Shown: piece by piece, positions 27,592-35,246 of the stretch
Layout of the letters: the number at the start of each line of letters is the position of its first letter
Position numbering within the stretch: position 1 is the first letter of the stretch
Assembly (NCBI RefSeq): GCF_023218175.1
Contig: NZ_JALPTH010000032.1
Location: 23,037 to 87,036, forward strand
DNA from: Streptomyces lichenis
GTDB taxonomy: Bacteria; Actinomycetota; Actinomycetes; Streptomycetales; Streptomycetaceae
Direction of reading: 5' to 3'
DNA: 64,000 nucleotides
Position numbers and translations under genes: made by a program
The notes under the pieces: model-generated
What the model was told of the DNA's origin: nothing
The model's database searches: none
Seen by the model: the letters and a program-made list of their open reading frames with translations, nothing else

Positions 27592-28851
27592 GTGAGCACC
27601 TTCAAGGCCCCCAAGGGCACCTACGACCTGCTGCCGCCCGACTCCGCGGCCTACCTCGCCGTCCGCGAGGCCATCGCCGCCCCGCTGCGCGCCTCCGGCT
27701 ACGGCTACATCGAGACCCCCGGCTTCGAGAACGTCGAGCTGTTCGCCCGCGGCGTCGGCGAGTCCACCGACATCGTCACCAAGGAGATGTACGCCTTCGA
27801 GACCAAGGGCGGCGACCGCCTCGCCCTGCGCCCCGAGGGCACCGCCTCCGTGCTCCGCGCCGCCCTGGAGGGCAACCTCCACAAGGCCGGCAACCTGCCG
27901 GTGAAGCTCTGGTACTCCGGCTCGTACTACCGCTACGAGCGCCCGCAGAAGGGCCGCTACCGCCACTTCTCGCAGGTCGGCGCCGAGGCCATCGGCACCG
28001 AGGACCCGGCGCTCGATGCCGAGCTGATCATCCTCGCCGACCAGGCGTACCGCTCGCTGGGCCTGCGGCGGTTCCGCATCCTGCTGAACTCGCTGGGCGA
28101 CCAGGAGTGCCGCCCGGTCTACCGGGACGCCCTCCAGTCCTTCCTGCGCGGCCTCGACCTGGACGAGGAGACCCGCCGCCGGATCGAGATCAACCCGCTG
28201 CGGGTCCTCGACGACAAGCGCGCCGAGGTCCAGAAGCAGCTGACCGGCGCCCCGGTGCTGCGCGACCACCTGTGCGACGCCTGCACGGCGTACCACGAGG
28301 AGGTCCGCGCGCTGCTGACCGCGGCGGGCGTGGCCTACGAGGACGACGAGCGCCTCGTCCGCGGGCTGGACTACTACACCCGCACCACCTTCGAGTTCGT
28401 CCACGACGGCCTGGGCTCCCAGTCCGCGGTGGGCGGCGGCGGCCGCTACGACGGGCTGTCGGAGATGATCGGCGGCCCCGCGCTGCCGTCCGTCGGCTGG
28501 GCGCTCGGCGTGGACCGCACGGTGCTCGCGCTGGAGGCCGAGGGCATCACCCTCGACCTGCCCGCCGCCACCAGCGTCTACGCGGTCCCGCTCGGCGAGG
28601 AGGCCCGCCGGGTGCTCTTCGGCCTCGTCAGCGAGCTGCGCCGGGCCGGGGTGTCCGCCGACTTCGCCTACGGCGCCAAGGGCCTCAAGGGCGCCATGAA
28701 GAACGCCCACCGCAGCGGCGCCCGCTACGCGCTGGTCGCCGGTGAGCGGGATCTCGCCGAAGGCGTGGCGCAGCTCAAGGACATGGAGTCCGGCGAGCAG
28801 CAGGCCGTCGCCCTGGCCGAGGTCGTGGACCGGCTGCGCCAGACGGTCTGA
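27592..28851 (+). CDS. hisS: histidyl-tRNA synthetase
   Basis: 419-residue class II enzyme charging tRNA-His. Motif 2 appears as LRPEGTASVLRA with YSGSYYRYERPQKGRYR, the histidine-binding signature as VRGLDYYTRTTFEF, and motif 3 as SVGWALGVDRTVLAL; the C-terminal anticodon domain is present. GTG 27592 with GGAAAG upstream follows the MBL gene closely, so the two are probably cotranscribed. A 15-bp terminator follows. Confidence 0.97.
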   Translation: MSTFKAPKGTYDLLPPDSAAYLAVREAIAAPLRASGYGYIETPGFENVELFARGVGESTDIVTKEMYAFETKGGDRLALRPEGTASVLRAALEGNLHKAGNLPVKLWYSGSYYRYERPQKGRYRHFSQVGAEAIGTEDPALDAELIILADQAYRSLGLRRFRILLNSLGDQECRPVYRDALQSFLRGLDLDEETRRRIEINPLRVLDDKRAEVQKQLTGAPVLRDHLCDACTAYHEEVRALLTAAGVAYEDDERLVRGLDYYTRTTFEFVHDGLGSQSAVGGGGRYDGLSEMIGGPALPSVGWALGVDRTVLALEAEGITLDLPAATSVYAVPLGEEARRVLFGLVSELRRAGVSADFAYGAKGLKGAMKNAHRSGARYALVAGERDLAEGVAQLKDMESGEQQAVALAEVVDRLRQTV

Positions 28852-28863
28852 GCGGTACGAGGA

Positions 28864-28900
28864 GGGGGCCCGGGCGCGTGCGACGCGCGCCCGGGCCCCC
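28864..28900 (+). terminator. hisS terminator, 15-bp perfect stem
   Basis: Arm 28864-28878 (GGGGGCCCGGGCGCG) pairs perfectly with 28886-28900 around a 7-base loop, 13 bases after the hisS stop. Confidence 0.9.
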
Positions 28901-29071
28901 TGTCCGTAAACAGCCGTACGGGGCCGTGCCCGCGCCCATGCTTATGTCCACCGAACGGCGGACGGCGGCCGCTCTGCGGCAGAATGGCCGGAGCCGAAGC
29001 CGGAGCCCCGACCGGCCCCGCACACCCCCCCGTACGCCCTTCCGTATGCCCGCAGTGAGGACACCCGCGAG

Positions 29072-29695
29072 ATGACCACAGCCACGGTCGACGACCAGTC
29101 CACCGACCCCGTCCCGGCGACCGTCGGCGCCGGTCGGGCGTTCGCCTGGATGCTGCTGGTGACCGGCGCGGCGGGGCTGCTGGCGGCGTGGGTGATCACC
29201 CTCGACAAGTTCAAGCTCCTCGAGGACCCCGGGTTCACGCCCGGTTGCAGCCTCAATCCCGTGGTCTCCTGCGGCAGTGTGATGCAGAGCGAACAGGCCA
29301 CGGTGTTCGGCTTCCCCAACCCCATGCTCGGCCTGGCGACCTACGCCGTGGTCATGGGCATCGGCTTCGCCCTGCTGGCCGGGGCGGGTTTCCGCCGCTG
29401 GTTCTGGCTCGGGTTCAACGCCGGGACGCTGTTCGGGGTGGGCTTCTGCGCCTGGCTGGCCTACCAGTCGCTGTACGAGATCAACGCGCTGTGCCTGTGG
29501 TGCTCGCTGGCCTGGGTCGCCACCATCGTGATGTTCTGGTACGTCACCTCGCACAACATCCGGCACGGGCTGCTGCCGGCCCCGGCCGGGGTGCGGTCCT
29601 TCTTCGGCGAGTTCACCTGGGTGCTGCCGGTGCTGCACATCGGGGTGATCGGGATGCTGATCCTGACCCGCTGGTGGGACTTCTGGACCGGCTGA
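29072..29695 (+). CDS. vitamin K epoxide reductase (VKOR) family membrane protein
   Basis: 207 residues with four or five helices. Bacterial VKOR homologues reoxidise a periplasmic DsbA-like protein with quinone, and so drive disulfide formation in exported proteins. The active-site pair CLWC is in ALCLWCSLAWV (about residue 142-145), and two loop cysteines sit in GCSLNPVVSCGS (about 54-63), the arrangement needed for electron transfer. No DsbA partner is fused or adjacent. ATG 29072 follows a possible -35/-10 region; the ribosome site is weak. It stands as a single gene before rarA. Confidence 0.92.
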   Translation: MTTATVDDQSTDPVPATVGAGRAFAWMLLVTGAAGLLAAWVITLDKFKLLEDPGFTPGCSLNPVVSCGSVMQSEQATVFGFPNPMLGLATYAVVMGIGFALLAGAGFRRWFWLGFNAGTLFGVGFCAWLAYQSLYEINALCLWCSLAWVATIVMFWYVTSHNIRHGLLPAPAGVRSFFGEFTWVLPVLHIGVIGMLILTRWWDFWTG

Positions 29696-29751
29696 GCCCT
29701 TCCGCACCCGGGATGACCGTCCGTCCCGGCATGACTGTCAGTGGGCTGGCA

Positions 29752-29757
29752 TAGGCT
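29752..29757 (+). promoter_or_regulatory. -10 box of a leaderless promoter for rarA
   Basis: TAGGCT lies 7 bases before GTG 29765, with no ribosome site between. CATGAC at 29730-29735 is a weak possible -35. Confidence 0.5.
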
Positions 29758-29764
29758 TTCTCGC

Positions 29765-31126
29765 GTGGAGCCCGATCTTTTCACCGCCGCCGCCGAGGAA
29801 CGCCAGGAGAAGGACCCGACCAGCAGCCCCCTGGCGGTCCGGATGCGCCCGCGCACCCTGGACGAGGTGGTCGGCCAGCAGCACCTGCTCAAGCCCGGCT
29901 CCCCGCTGCGCCGCCTGGTCGGCGACGGAGCGGGCGGACCGGCCGGGGCGTCCTCGGTGATCCTCTGGGGCCCACCGGGCACCGGTAAGACCACCCTCGC
30001 GTATGTCGTCTCCAAGGCGACCAACAAGCGCTTCGTGGAGCTGTCGGCGATCACCGCGGGGGTCAAGGAGGTCCGCGCGGTCATCGACGGCGCCCGCCGC
30101 GCCTCCGGCGGCTTCGGCACCGAGACGGTGCTCTTCCTGGACGAGATCCACCGCTTCAGCAAGGCCCAGCAGGACTCGCTGCTGCCCGCCGTGGAGAACC
30201 GCTGGGTCACCCTGATCGCCGCCACCACGGAGAACCCGTACTTCTCGGTCATCTCCCCGCTGCTCTCCCGCTCGCTGCTGCTCACCCTGGAATCCCTCAC
30301 CGACGAGGACATCCGCGGCCTGCTGCGCCGCGCCCTCACCGAGGAGCGGGGCCTCGGCGGCGCGGTCACCCTCCCCGAGGACGCCGAGGCGCACCTGCTG
30401 CGGATCGCCGGGGGCGACGCCCGCCGGGCGCTGACCGCCCTGGAGGCCGCCGCCGGGGCCGCGCTCGCCAAGGCGGAGCAGGAGATCACCCTGGCCACCG
30501 TCGAGGAGACGGTGGATCGCGCCGCGGTGAAATACGACCGGGACGGCGACCAGCACTACGACGTGGCCAGTGCCCTGATCAAGTCGATCCGCGGCTCCGA
30601 CGTGGACGCGGCCCTGCACTACCTGGCCCGGATGATCGAGGCCGGGGAGGACCCGCGGTTCATCGCCCGTCGGCTGATGATCTCCGCCAGCGAGGACATC
30701 GGGCTCGCCGACCCCACCGCGCTGCCGCTCGCGGTCGCCGCCGCGCAGGCCGTGGCCATGATCGGCTTCCCCGAGGCCGCCCTCACTCTCAGCCACGCCA
30801 CCATCGCCCTGGCGCTGGCCCCCAAGTCCAACGCCGCCACCACCGCCATATCCGCGGCCCGCGCCGATCTGCGCGCCGGGCTGGCCGGCCCCGTCCCGCC
30901 GCATCTGCGCGACGGCCACTACAAGGGCGCCGCCAAGCTGGGCCACGCCCAGGACTACGTCTACCCGCACGACGTCCCCGGCGGCATCGCCGCCCAGCAG
31001 TACGCCCCGGACGCGGTGCACGGCAAGCGCTACTACGAACCGACCCGCTACGGCGCGGAGGCGCGGTACGCGGACGTGGTGGAGAAGGTCCGCGCCCGAC
31101 TGCGCGGCGAGGAGTCCGGCGGCTAG
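29765..31126 (+). CDS. rarA: replication-associated recombination ATPase RarA (MgsA)
   Basis: 453-residue AAA+ ATPase related to clamp-loader subunits and eukaryotic WRNIP1, acting at stalled replication forks. Walker A GPPGTGKTTLAY, Walker B LFLDEIHRFSKAQQD, sensor AATTENPYF and the C-terminal tetramerisation region with YKGAAKLGHAQDYVYPHD are intact. I start at GTG 29765 (EPDLFTAAAEERQ), as in homologues; a GTG at 29741 in the same frame would lie upstream of the -10 box. The next gene starts 28 bases on but is not part of the conserved neighbourhood. Confidence 0.95.
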   Translation: MEPDLFTAAAEERQEKDPTSSPLAVRMRPRTLDEVVGQQHLLKPGSPLRRLVGDGAGGPAGASSVILWGPPGTGKTTLAYVVSKATNKRFVELSAITAGVKEVRAVIDGARRASGGFGTETVLFLDEIHRFSKAQQDSLLPAVENRWVTLIAATTENPYFSVISPLLSRSLLLTLESLTDEDIRGLLRRALTEERGLGGAVTLPEDAEAHLLRIAGGDARRALTALEAAAGAALAKAEQEITLATVEETVDRAAVKYDRDGDQHYDVASALIKSIRGSDVDAALHYLARMIEAGEDPRFIARRLMISASEDIGLADPTALPLAVAAAQAVAMIGFPEAALTLSHATIALALAPKSNAATTAISAARADLRAGLAGPVPPHLRDGHYKGAAKLGHAQDYVYPHDVPGGIAAQQYAPDAVHGKRYYEPTRYGAEARYADVVEKVRARLRGEESGG

Positions 31127-31153
31127 ACCGCCGAGGAACGGGGGGACGGGCTG

Positions 31154-32419
31154 GTGCGCGTACCGGTCGGCGGCGAGGTGTGGGTCCACTACGGCCAGCT
31201 CTTCGTGGAGAGCGGCGAGGAGGACCACGCGGGGCTCCACGAGGCCTTCGCCGGGCAGGTGTCCGGGCTCTGCGGCGCCGCCGTACCCGGGGCGCTGTTG
31301 CTGACGACCGGGCTGCACACCGGTCGGGTGGGCTTCCGGGTGGAGGTGCACGACCGTGCCCCAGAGCTCGACCCGGCCTGGGAGGACGTGGTGGAGGTCT
31401 CCTTACTTCCGAAGCCCGGGCGCTGCTCCCTGGTCGTGTGGGGTGAGCACGACTCCCATACGCTCGGCCTGCCCGCGACCGACCACCGGTTGCGCTACTG
31501 CGCCTACGGCATGGACCGGGGCAAGGAGCTGGACACCCGTGGGGGCGGGATGCCCCAGGTGGACCGCTACCTCCTCCTGTTCTGGCCCGCCCCGCCGGAG
31601 CCAGACCGCGTGATCCGGCAGACCTCGGAGATCGCCGCCCACTGGCACGGCTTCGCCCGAGAGCAGCCACCGCCGCCCACCGCCGAGGAACGGGCCGAGG
31701 CCGAACGGGCCCGCTTCGCCGAGGAGGAACGGGAGCAGTGGGGAGGGCGACGGCCGAGCCCTGCCCTACGCGCGGTGGAGGGAAGCGCTCGGTCGCTGAT
31801 CGACTTCGACGCCGCTCTGGTGCATGCCCTGGACGACGCCGGGCCGGACATCCAGCGCGCGGTGGCCCTGCTGGCCGCCCGCCGCGCCTGTGAGGTCGCC
31901 GGGATCGACGGGCTGGACTGGGTCGCCCCTGCGCTCACCGCGCTCGCCGAGGGGCGTCCGCTCCCGCCGCCCTTCGGCGACTGGGAGGCCATGGGGGAGG
32001 CCCTGGACCGGGACGACCCCCGGGTGCCGGACCGCACGGTCGTTGCGGCCGCACCGCCGCCCGAAGCGGGGGCTCACCGGGAAGAGCGCCCGGACGCGCC
32101 CGCCCTGGCGGGCCTGCGCCGTCTCGGTCCTGCCCGCCCACTCGCCGTCCACGCCGAGGAGGAAGCCCGGGCGAGGGCATACGTCCAGCTTCGGGAGGCC
32201 ATCGGGCTGATGGCGGGCGGTGTGCACGGGACCTCGGACCACCGGTTCTCGGCATCGCACACGGCCCTCCTCGCCGTGGAGCGGGCTGACGCCGCCGACC
32301 CGCTCCGGGCCGCCCTGAAGGCGCTGTCCGCAGCGGTGGCCGTGTGCGGGCAGGGATACCCGGCCCTGCTGGCCGAGGTCCGGGAACTGTGCGGCGGCCT
32401 CAGCCCAGAGGGGCCCTGA
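31154..32419 (+). CDS. hypothetical protein, accessory
   Basis: 421 residues that I do not recognise. It begins VPVGGEVWVHYGQLFVES and has no signal peptide or membrane helix. The first ~165 residues look like one compact domain (many beta-type stretches, RVGFRVEVHDRAPELD, CSLVVWGEHDSHTLGLPA). A charged EERAEAERARFAEEE linker follows, then an Ala-rich helical C-terminal half. It sits between rarA and rpsD where I recall no equivalent in S. coelicolor, next to remnants of other accessory genes. GTG 31154 has a GGGGGACGGG stretch ahead. Its 3' end overlaps a minus-strand pseudogene by about 20 bases. It could be an immunity or effector-accessory protein, but that is only a guess. Confidence 0.65.
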   Translation: MRVPVGGEVWVHYGQLFVESGEEDHAGLHEAFAGQVSGLCGAAVPGALLLTTGLHTGRVGFRVEVHDRAPELDPAWEDVVEVSLLPKPGRCSLVVWGEHDSHTLGLPATDHRLRYCAYGMDRGKELDTRGGGMPQVDRYLLLFWPAPPEPDRVIRQTSEIAAHWHGFAREQPPPPTAEERAEAERARFAEEEREQWGGRRPSPALRAVEGSARSLIDFDAALVHALDDAGPDIQRAVALLAARRACEVAGIDGLDWVAPALTALAEGRPLPPPFGDWEAMGEALDRDDPRVPDRTVVAAAPPPEAGAHREERPDAPALAGLRRLGPARPLAVHAEEEARARAYVQLREAIGLMAGGVHGTSDHRFSASHTALLAVERADAADPLRAALKALSAAVAVCGQGYPALLAEVRELCGGLSPEGP

Positions 32420-32579
32420 GGGCCGCCGCCACGGCAGCGGGGGAGGGGGATTGGGCTGCCCAGGCCGCGTAGCCGTCCGGCCGGATCAGCAGCGCCGTCC
32501 GCCGGTCGCCGGAGCACCGCGCCACCGCGAGCCGCCCGTGCCGCTCCGCGTACCGGGGCGGTACGGCGGTCCCGCCCGG
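32400..32579 (-). pseudogene. C-terminal remnant of a FAD-dependent aromatic monooxygenase
   Basis: On the minus strand the last ~55 codons before a TGA at 32402-32400 read like the tail of PheA/TfdB-type FAD monooxygenases: RYAERHGRLAV, then TALLIRPDGYAAWAA, then AAALRAPLG. The rest of the ~500-residue enzyme, including the FAD-binding GxGxxG, is absent; upstream the frame dissolves and a neighbouring frame takes over, suggesting deletion and frameshift. The match is by motif memory only. It marks this stretch as a site of past insertion and decay. Confidence 0.45.
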
Positions 32580-32828
32580 GGCGGCCGACGAGCAGCGCGC
32601 CCCGGCTCGTAGCGCCCGGGTCCGGGGCCGGTGGGCCATGGCGGCCCGGACCCGGGCGCCGCTGCTGCGGCTGGGGCTCCGCCAGGAGGACTGGGGCCGC
32701 TGACCAGACGAGCACCATGACCAGGATCCGTTCGTCGTCCGAAGGGGTGAGTCCGGCCGGAGCCGGATCGCGGGCCGCCCGGGGCGCCGTACGGTGAGCG
32801 GCCGAAGGCCAGAGGTCCGCAGACAGGT
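32580..32828. other. noncoding stretch in the accessory region
   Basis: About 250 bases between the monooxygenase remnant and the antitoxin-like gene. Frames here are broken or Arg/Pro-rich. It may hold more of the decayed monooxygenase in another frame and the promoter of the downstream pair, but I cannot point to a clear -10/-35. Confidence 0.4.
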
Positions 32829-32843
32829 ATGGAGGGCAGAGCG

Positions 32844-33131
32844 GTGGACGAGACAGCGGAGCGGTGGATGACGACCGTCCACGACGAGGAGGTGGAGCTG
32901 CCGTCCACGATCGCGGACGTCCGCGCTGCCCTCCCCGAGGACCGGCGGGCCGCGTTCGACACCGAGATCGGTACCACCCCGGGTCCCGACCTGCCGCTTC
33001 GCCTGGCGATGTGGGCCCTGCGCACCGTCCCGGGCGCGATCGAGGAGATGGACGAACAGGTCGATCGGCTCCGCGCCGGCGACTACTCCGGCGTCACCGT
33101 CCTCGACGACCACGACGGTGAGGCCACCTGA
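32844..33131 (+). CDS. antitoxin-like protein of a type II toxin-antitoxin pair
   Basis: 95 residues, acidic, from GTG 32844, which has GGAGGG at 32831-32836; ATG 32829 would overlap that site. The sequence (TVHDEEVELPSTIADVRAAL, FDTEIGTTPG, LAMWALRTVPGA) resembles small streptomycete proteins regularly found just before RelE/ParE-like genes. Its stop and the next start overlap as TGATG, the tight coupling expected for antitoxin before toxin. No classic ribbon-helix-helix or HTH motif is obvious, so DNA binding is uncertain. The role is inferred mostly from context. Confidence 0.6.
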   Translation: MDETAERWMTTVHDEEVELPSTIADVRAALPEDRRAAFDTEIGTTPGPDLPLRLAMWALRTVPGAIEEMDEQVDRLRAGDYSGVTVLDDHDGEAT

Positions 33132-33850
33132 TGGCCTACAGAATCGCCTACGCCTCGCAGGCGGATGCCGCCCGCCGACGGCTCCCCGCCCAGCGCCGCA
33201 CCGCGCTGGACAAGGCCATGAAGTCCACGATCGGCGCCAGTCCCTACGGGCACGGGTCGGTGGAGGCCAAGCCCGGCGAACGGGACTACCGTGAGGTGAC
33301 CGTCGCCGGAGCCGACGCGATCGTCGTCTCCTACGTCAGCGCACCCGATGTCCCCACCGTCACCGCGGTCAGACTCATCACCGTCCAGCGCCAGTGCCAG
33401 CGCGGCTCCAGCAGGATGACCGGGACACCGGCCTCCGCGCGGCGAGAGGGACCGCGGGCGGGCCGGGCTCAGCCCTGGGCGGCCTCGAAGAGGGTGTGCA
33501 TCGCGCGGCGCAGTCCGTGCACATCGCCGACCGGCTCGGGGAAGTCGAAGCGGGCGTCGAAGAGCCGGCCGGCCTGGTCCCGGCAGCGCACCCGCAGCCC
33601 GAACCGGTCCAGGGCCAGCGGCACCACCCGGTGGATTGCCGGGGGGCCGTCGGCGGACCGCTGGCCGAGCAGGGTGCTCAGCCCCTGGACCTGGTCGCCG
33701 TGGGCGGCCGCCAGGTGCTGGAGCAGCTCGGTCTCGTACGGGGCGAGCGGGTCCGGCACACTGGAGGCGAAGTCGTCCGGGTCCACTGAGCCCTCGCCCC
33801 ACAGGTCGTCCACATGCACCTCGCCGACCTCCAGGCGCAGCATCATCTGA
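33131..33850 (+). CDS. RelE/ParE-fold toxin-like gene, frame running on past its domain
   Basis: The first ~88 residues look like a RelE/ParE mRNA interferase or gyrase toxin: YRIAYASQADAARRRLP, AQRRTALDKAM, SPYGHGSVEAKPGERDYRE, then a hydrophobic end AIVVSYVSAPDVPTVTAVRLI. Homologues stop about there. Here no stop occurs and the frame continues for 150 more codons, antisense to the end of the DUF2470 gene, with an Arg/Ser/Trp-rich composition unlike protein. So the original stop was probably lost by a small indel or point change near 33385-33400. The product may be inactive or toxic only in part. Confidence 0.5.
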   Translation: MAYRIAYASQADAARRRLPAQRRTALDKAMKSTIGASPYGHGSVEAKPGERDYREVTVAGADAIVVSYVSAPDVPTVTAVRLITVQRQCQRGSSRMTGTPASARREGPRAGRAQPWAASKRVCIARRSPCTSPTGSGKSKRASKSRPAWSRQRTRSPNRSRASGTTRWIAGGPSADRWPSRVLSPWTWSPWAAARCWSSSVSYGASGSGTLEAKSSGSTEPSPHRSSTCTSPTSRRSII

Positions 33851-34311
33851 CCGGGGGTGGCGATCCCCGGGGCGCAGGTCAGCCAGCCGGAGAGCCAGGC
33901 GCGGCCGCGGATGCGGTTGGGCACCGCCACCGGGGCGACGTCGGTGAGCTCCAGCACCGCCGGCAGCTCGTCGTCCTGGGCATGGGTGGCCGCGCGCACC
34001 GGCGGGGCGTCGGCGGGGAAGAGCAGGAAGACCTCGCCGTCCGTGCCCACGGTCCGGGCGTCCGGCATCAGCTGCTCGGGACGGGCGCCGTCCACCCCCG
34101 GGAGGATGAGCACTCCGGAGCATGTACTCTGTACGAGAGTTCGTGTGCGTTCGGCTGCTGACGGCATCCGGGCGATCTCAAGCCCGCTGGGACGCGGCTG
34201 ACCATGAGCTGATCGGACCTCCGTCATGTCGATGCCCTGCTGCGCCTGCGCAGGAGCATCGCCTTTCGTGTTGCCGTCTGTGATGCGCGTGGTGTTCCCA
34301 GGGCTGGACAT
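33469..34311 (-). CDS. DUF2470 domain protein, iron-box regulated
   Basis: 280 residues. The N-terminal part from about residue 49 (PSAAERTRTLVQSTCSGVLILPG) resembles the FMN-binding split-barrel half of HugZ-like proteins. The C-terminal ~90 residues (PYETELLQHLAAAHGDQVQ, IHRVVPLALDRFGLRVRC, DARFDFPEPVGD) are a DUF2470 domain, found in heme-iron utilisation proteins. The first 48 residues are extra and low in structure; ATG 34167 is an alternative start, but ATG 34311 has AAGGAG at 34322-34317. An iron-regulator box lies 15 bases upstream of the start, so expression should rise under iron limitation. It diverges from rpsD with only 56 bases between. Confidence 0.85.
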   Translation of the reverse strand: MSSPGNTTRITDGNTKGDAPAQAQQGIDMTEVRSAHGQPRPSGLEIARMPSAAERTRTLVQSTCSGVLILPGVDGARPEQLMPDARTVGTDGEVFLLFPADAPPVRAATHAQDDELPAVLELTDVAPVAVPNRIRGRAWLSGWLTCAPGIATPGQMMLRLEVGEVHVDDLWGEGSVDPDDFASSVPDPLAPYETELLQHLAAAHGDQVQGLSTLLGQRSADGPPAIHRVVPLALDRFGLRVRCRDQAGRLFDARFDFPEPVGDVHGLRRAMHTLFEAAQG

Positions 34312-34325
34312 GCGATCTCCTTGAT

Positions 34326-34344
34326 TAAGGTAAGCCTAACCTAA
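34326..34344. promoter_or_regulatory. iron box (DmdR/IdeR/DtxR-type operator)
   Basis: TAAGGTAAGCCTAACCTAA matches the DtxR-family consensus TTAGGTTAGSCTAACCTAA at 17 of 19 positions. It lies in the 56-bp region between the DUF2470 start (34311) and rpsD (34368), overlapping a possible -10 (TAGGCT on the minus strand). It should repress the DUF2470 gene when iron is plentiful, and may touch rpsD. Confidence 0.85.
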
Positions 34345-34367
34345 CCTATATCGGAGGTCTGGAGAAC

Positions 34368-34982
34368 GTGCCTAACCAGTCGCGTCCCAAGGTCAAGAAG
34401 TCCCGTGCGCTCGGCATCGCCCTGACGCCGAAGGCCGTCAAGTACTTCGAGGCCCGCCCGTACCCGCCGGGTGAGCACGGCCGCGGTCGCAAGCAGAACT
34501 CGGACTACAAGGTCCGTCTGCTGGAGAAGCAGCGCCTCCGCGCCCAGTACGACATCAGCGAGCGCCAGATGGCGCGTGCCTACGACCGCGCCAAGAAGGC
34601 CGAGGGCAAGACCGGCGAGGCCCTGGTGGTCGAGCTGGAGCGCCGCCTCGACGCCCTGGTCCTGCGGTCGGGCATCGCCCGCACCATCTACCAGGCCCGC
34701 CAGATGGTCGTCCACGGCCACATCGAGGTCAACGGCGGCAAGGTCGACAAGCCGTCCTTCCGCGTCCGCCCCGACGACGTCGTGATGGTCCGCGAGCGCA
34801 GCCGTGCCAAGAGCCTGTTCCAGGTCGCGCGTGAGGGTGGCTTCGCCCCCGACGGCGAGACCCCGCGCTACCTCCAGGTCAACCTGAAGGCCCTCGCCTT
34901 CCGCCTGGACCGCGACCCGAACCGCAAGGAGATCCCGGTCATCTGCGACGAGCAGCTGGTCGTCGAGTACTACGCCCGCTGA
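34368..34982 (+). CDS. rpsD: 30S ribosomal protein S4
   Basis: 204-residue primary 16S rRNA-binding protein that nucleates 30S assembly. It begins PNQSRPKVKKSRALGIALTPKA and contains the S4 RNA-binding domain (RLDALVLRSGIARTIYQARQMVVHGHI). The N-terminal region has no CxxC pairs, so this is the zinc-free form. GTG 34368 is preceded by GGAGG. In streptomycetes rpsD stands outside the alpha operon, as here. Its promoter must lie within or upstream of the 56-bp region that carries the iron box. A 16-bp terminator follows. Confidence 0.97.
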   Translation: MPNQSRPKVKKSRALGIALTPKAVKYFEARPYPPGEHGRGRKQNSDYKVRLLEKQRLRAQYDISERQMARAYDRAKKAEGKTGEALVVELERRLDALVLRSGIARTIYQARQMVVHGHIEVNGGKVDKPSFRVRPDDVVMVRERSRAKSLFQVAREGGFAPDGETPRYLQVNLKALAFRLDRDPNRKEIPVICDEQLVVEYYAR

Positions 34983-35013
34983 CCCGGCGCGGTACTCCCA
35001 CCCACGCGGTGCC

Positions 35014-35050
35014 GCAAGCCCGCCGCTCCCTCCCGGAGCGGCGGGCTTGC
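35014..35050 (+). terminator. rpsD terminator, 16-bp perfect stem
   Basis: GCAAGCCCGCCGCTCC at 35014-35029 pairs perfectly with 35035-35050 around a 5-base loop, 31 bases after the rpsD stop. Confidence 0.9.
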
Positions 35051-35125
35051 GCCGTCCCGACCGCCCCTTCCCCGGGGCCGCCGTCCGCGCGGAAAAGCCG
35101 GTGCGGACCGGCCACGCGGGCGCGA

Positions 35126-35131
35126 TAGGCT
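35126..35131 (+). promoter_or_regulatory. -10 box for the DUF948-alaS-ruvX-mltG-aroE operon
   Basis: TAGGCT fits TANNNT; a start near 35138 would give a ~110-base leader to GTG 35247. It lies after the rpsD terminator. Confidence 0.4.
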
Positions 35132-35246
35132 CGATGGACGGTCTCCCGCGCCCCGAGCCGGCCGCGGGAGCAGACCCGCCCCCGCGGGCCCGGGCCCCGG
35201 GCGGACCCACGAAACAGCACGTCCGAACAGCAAGGAGCGGTGCGCA

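Noticed and set aside
33395..33850. The C-terminal 150 residues of the toxin frame as a real domain
   Set aside because: They are antisense to the DUF2470 gene over most of their length and have an Arg/Ser/Trp-rich shadow composition.
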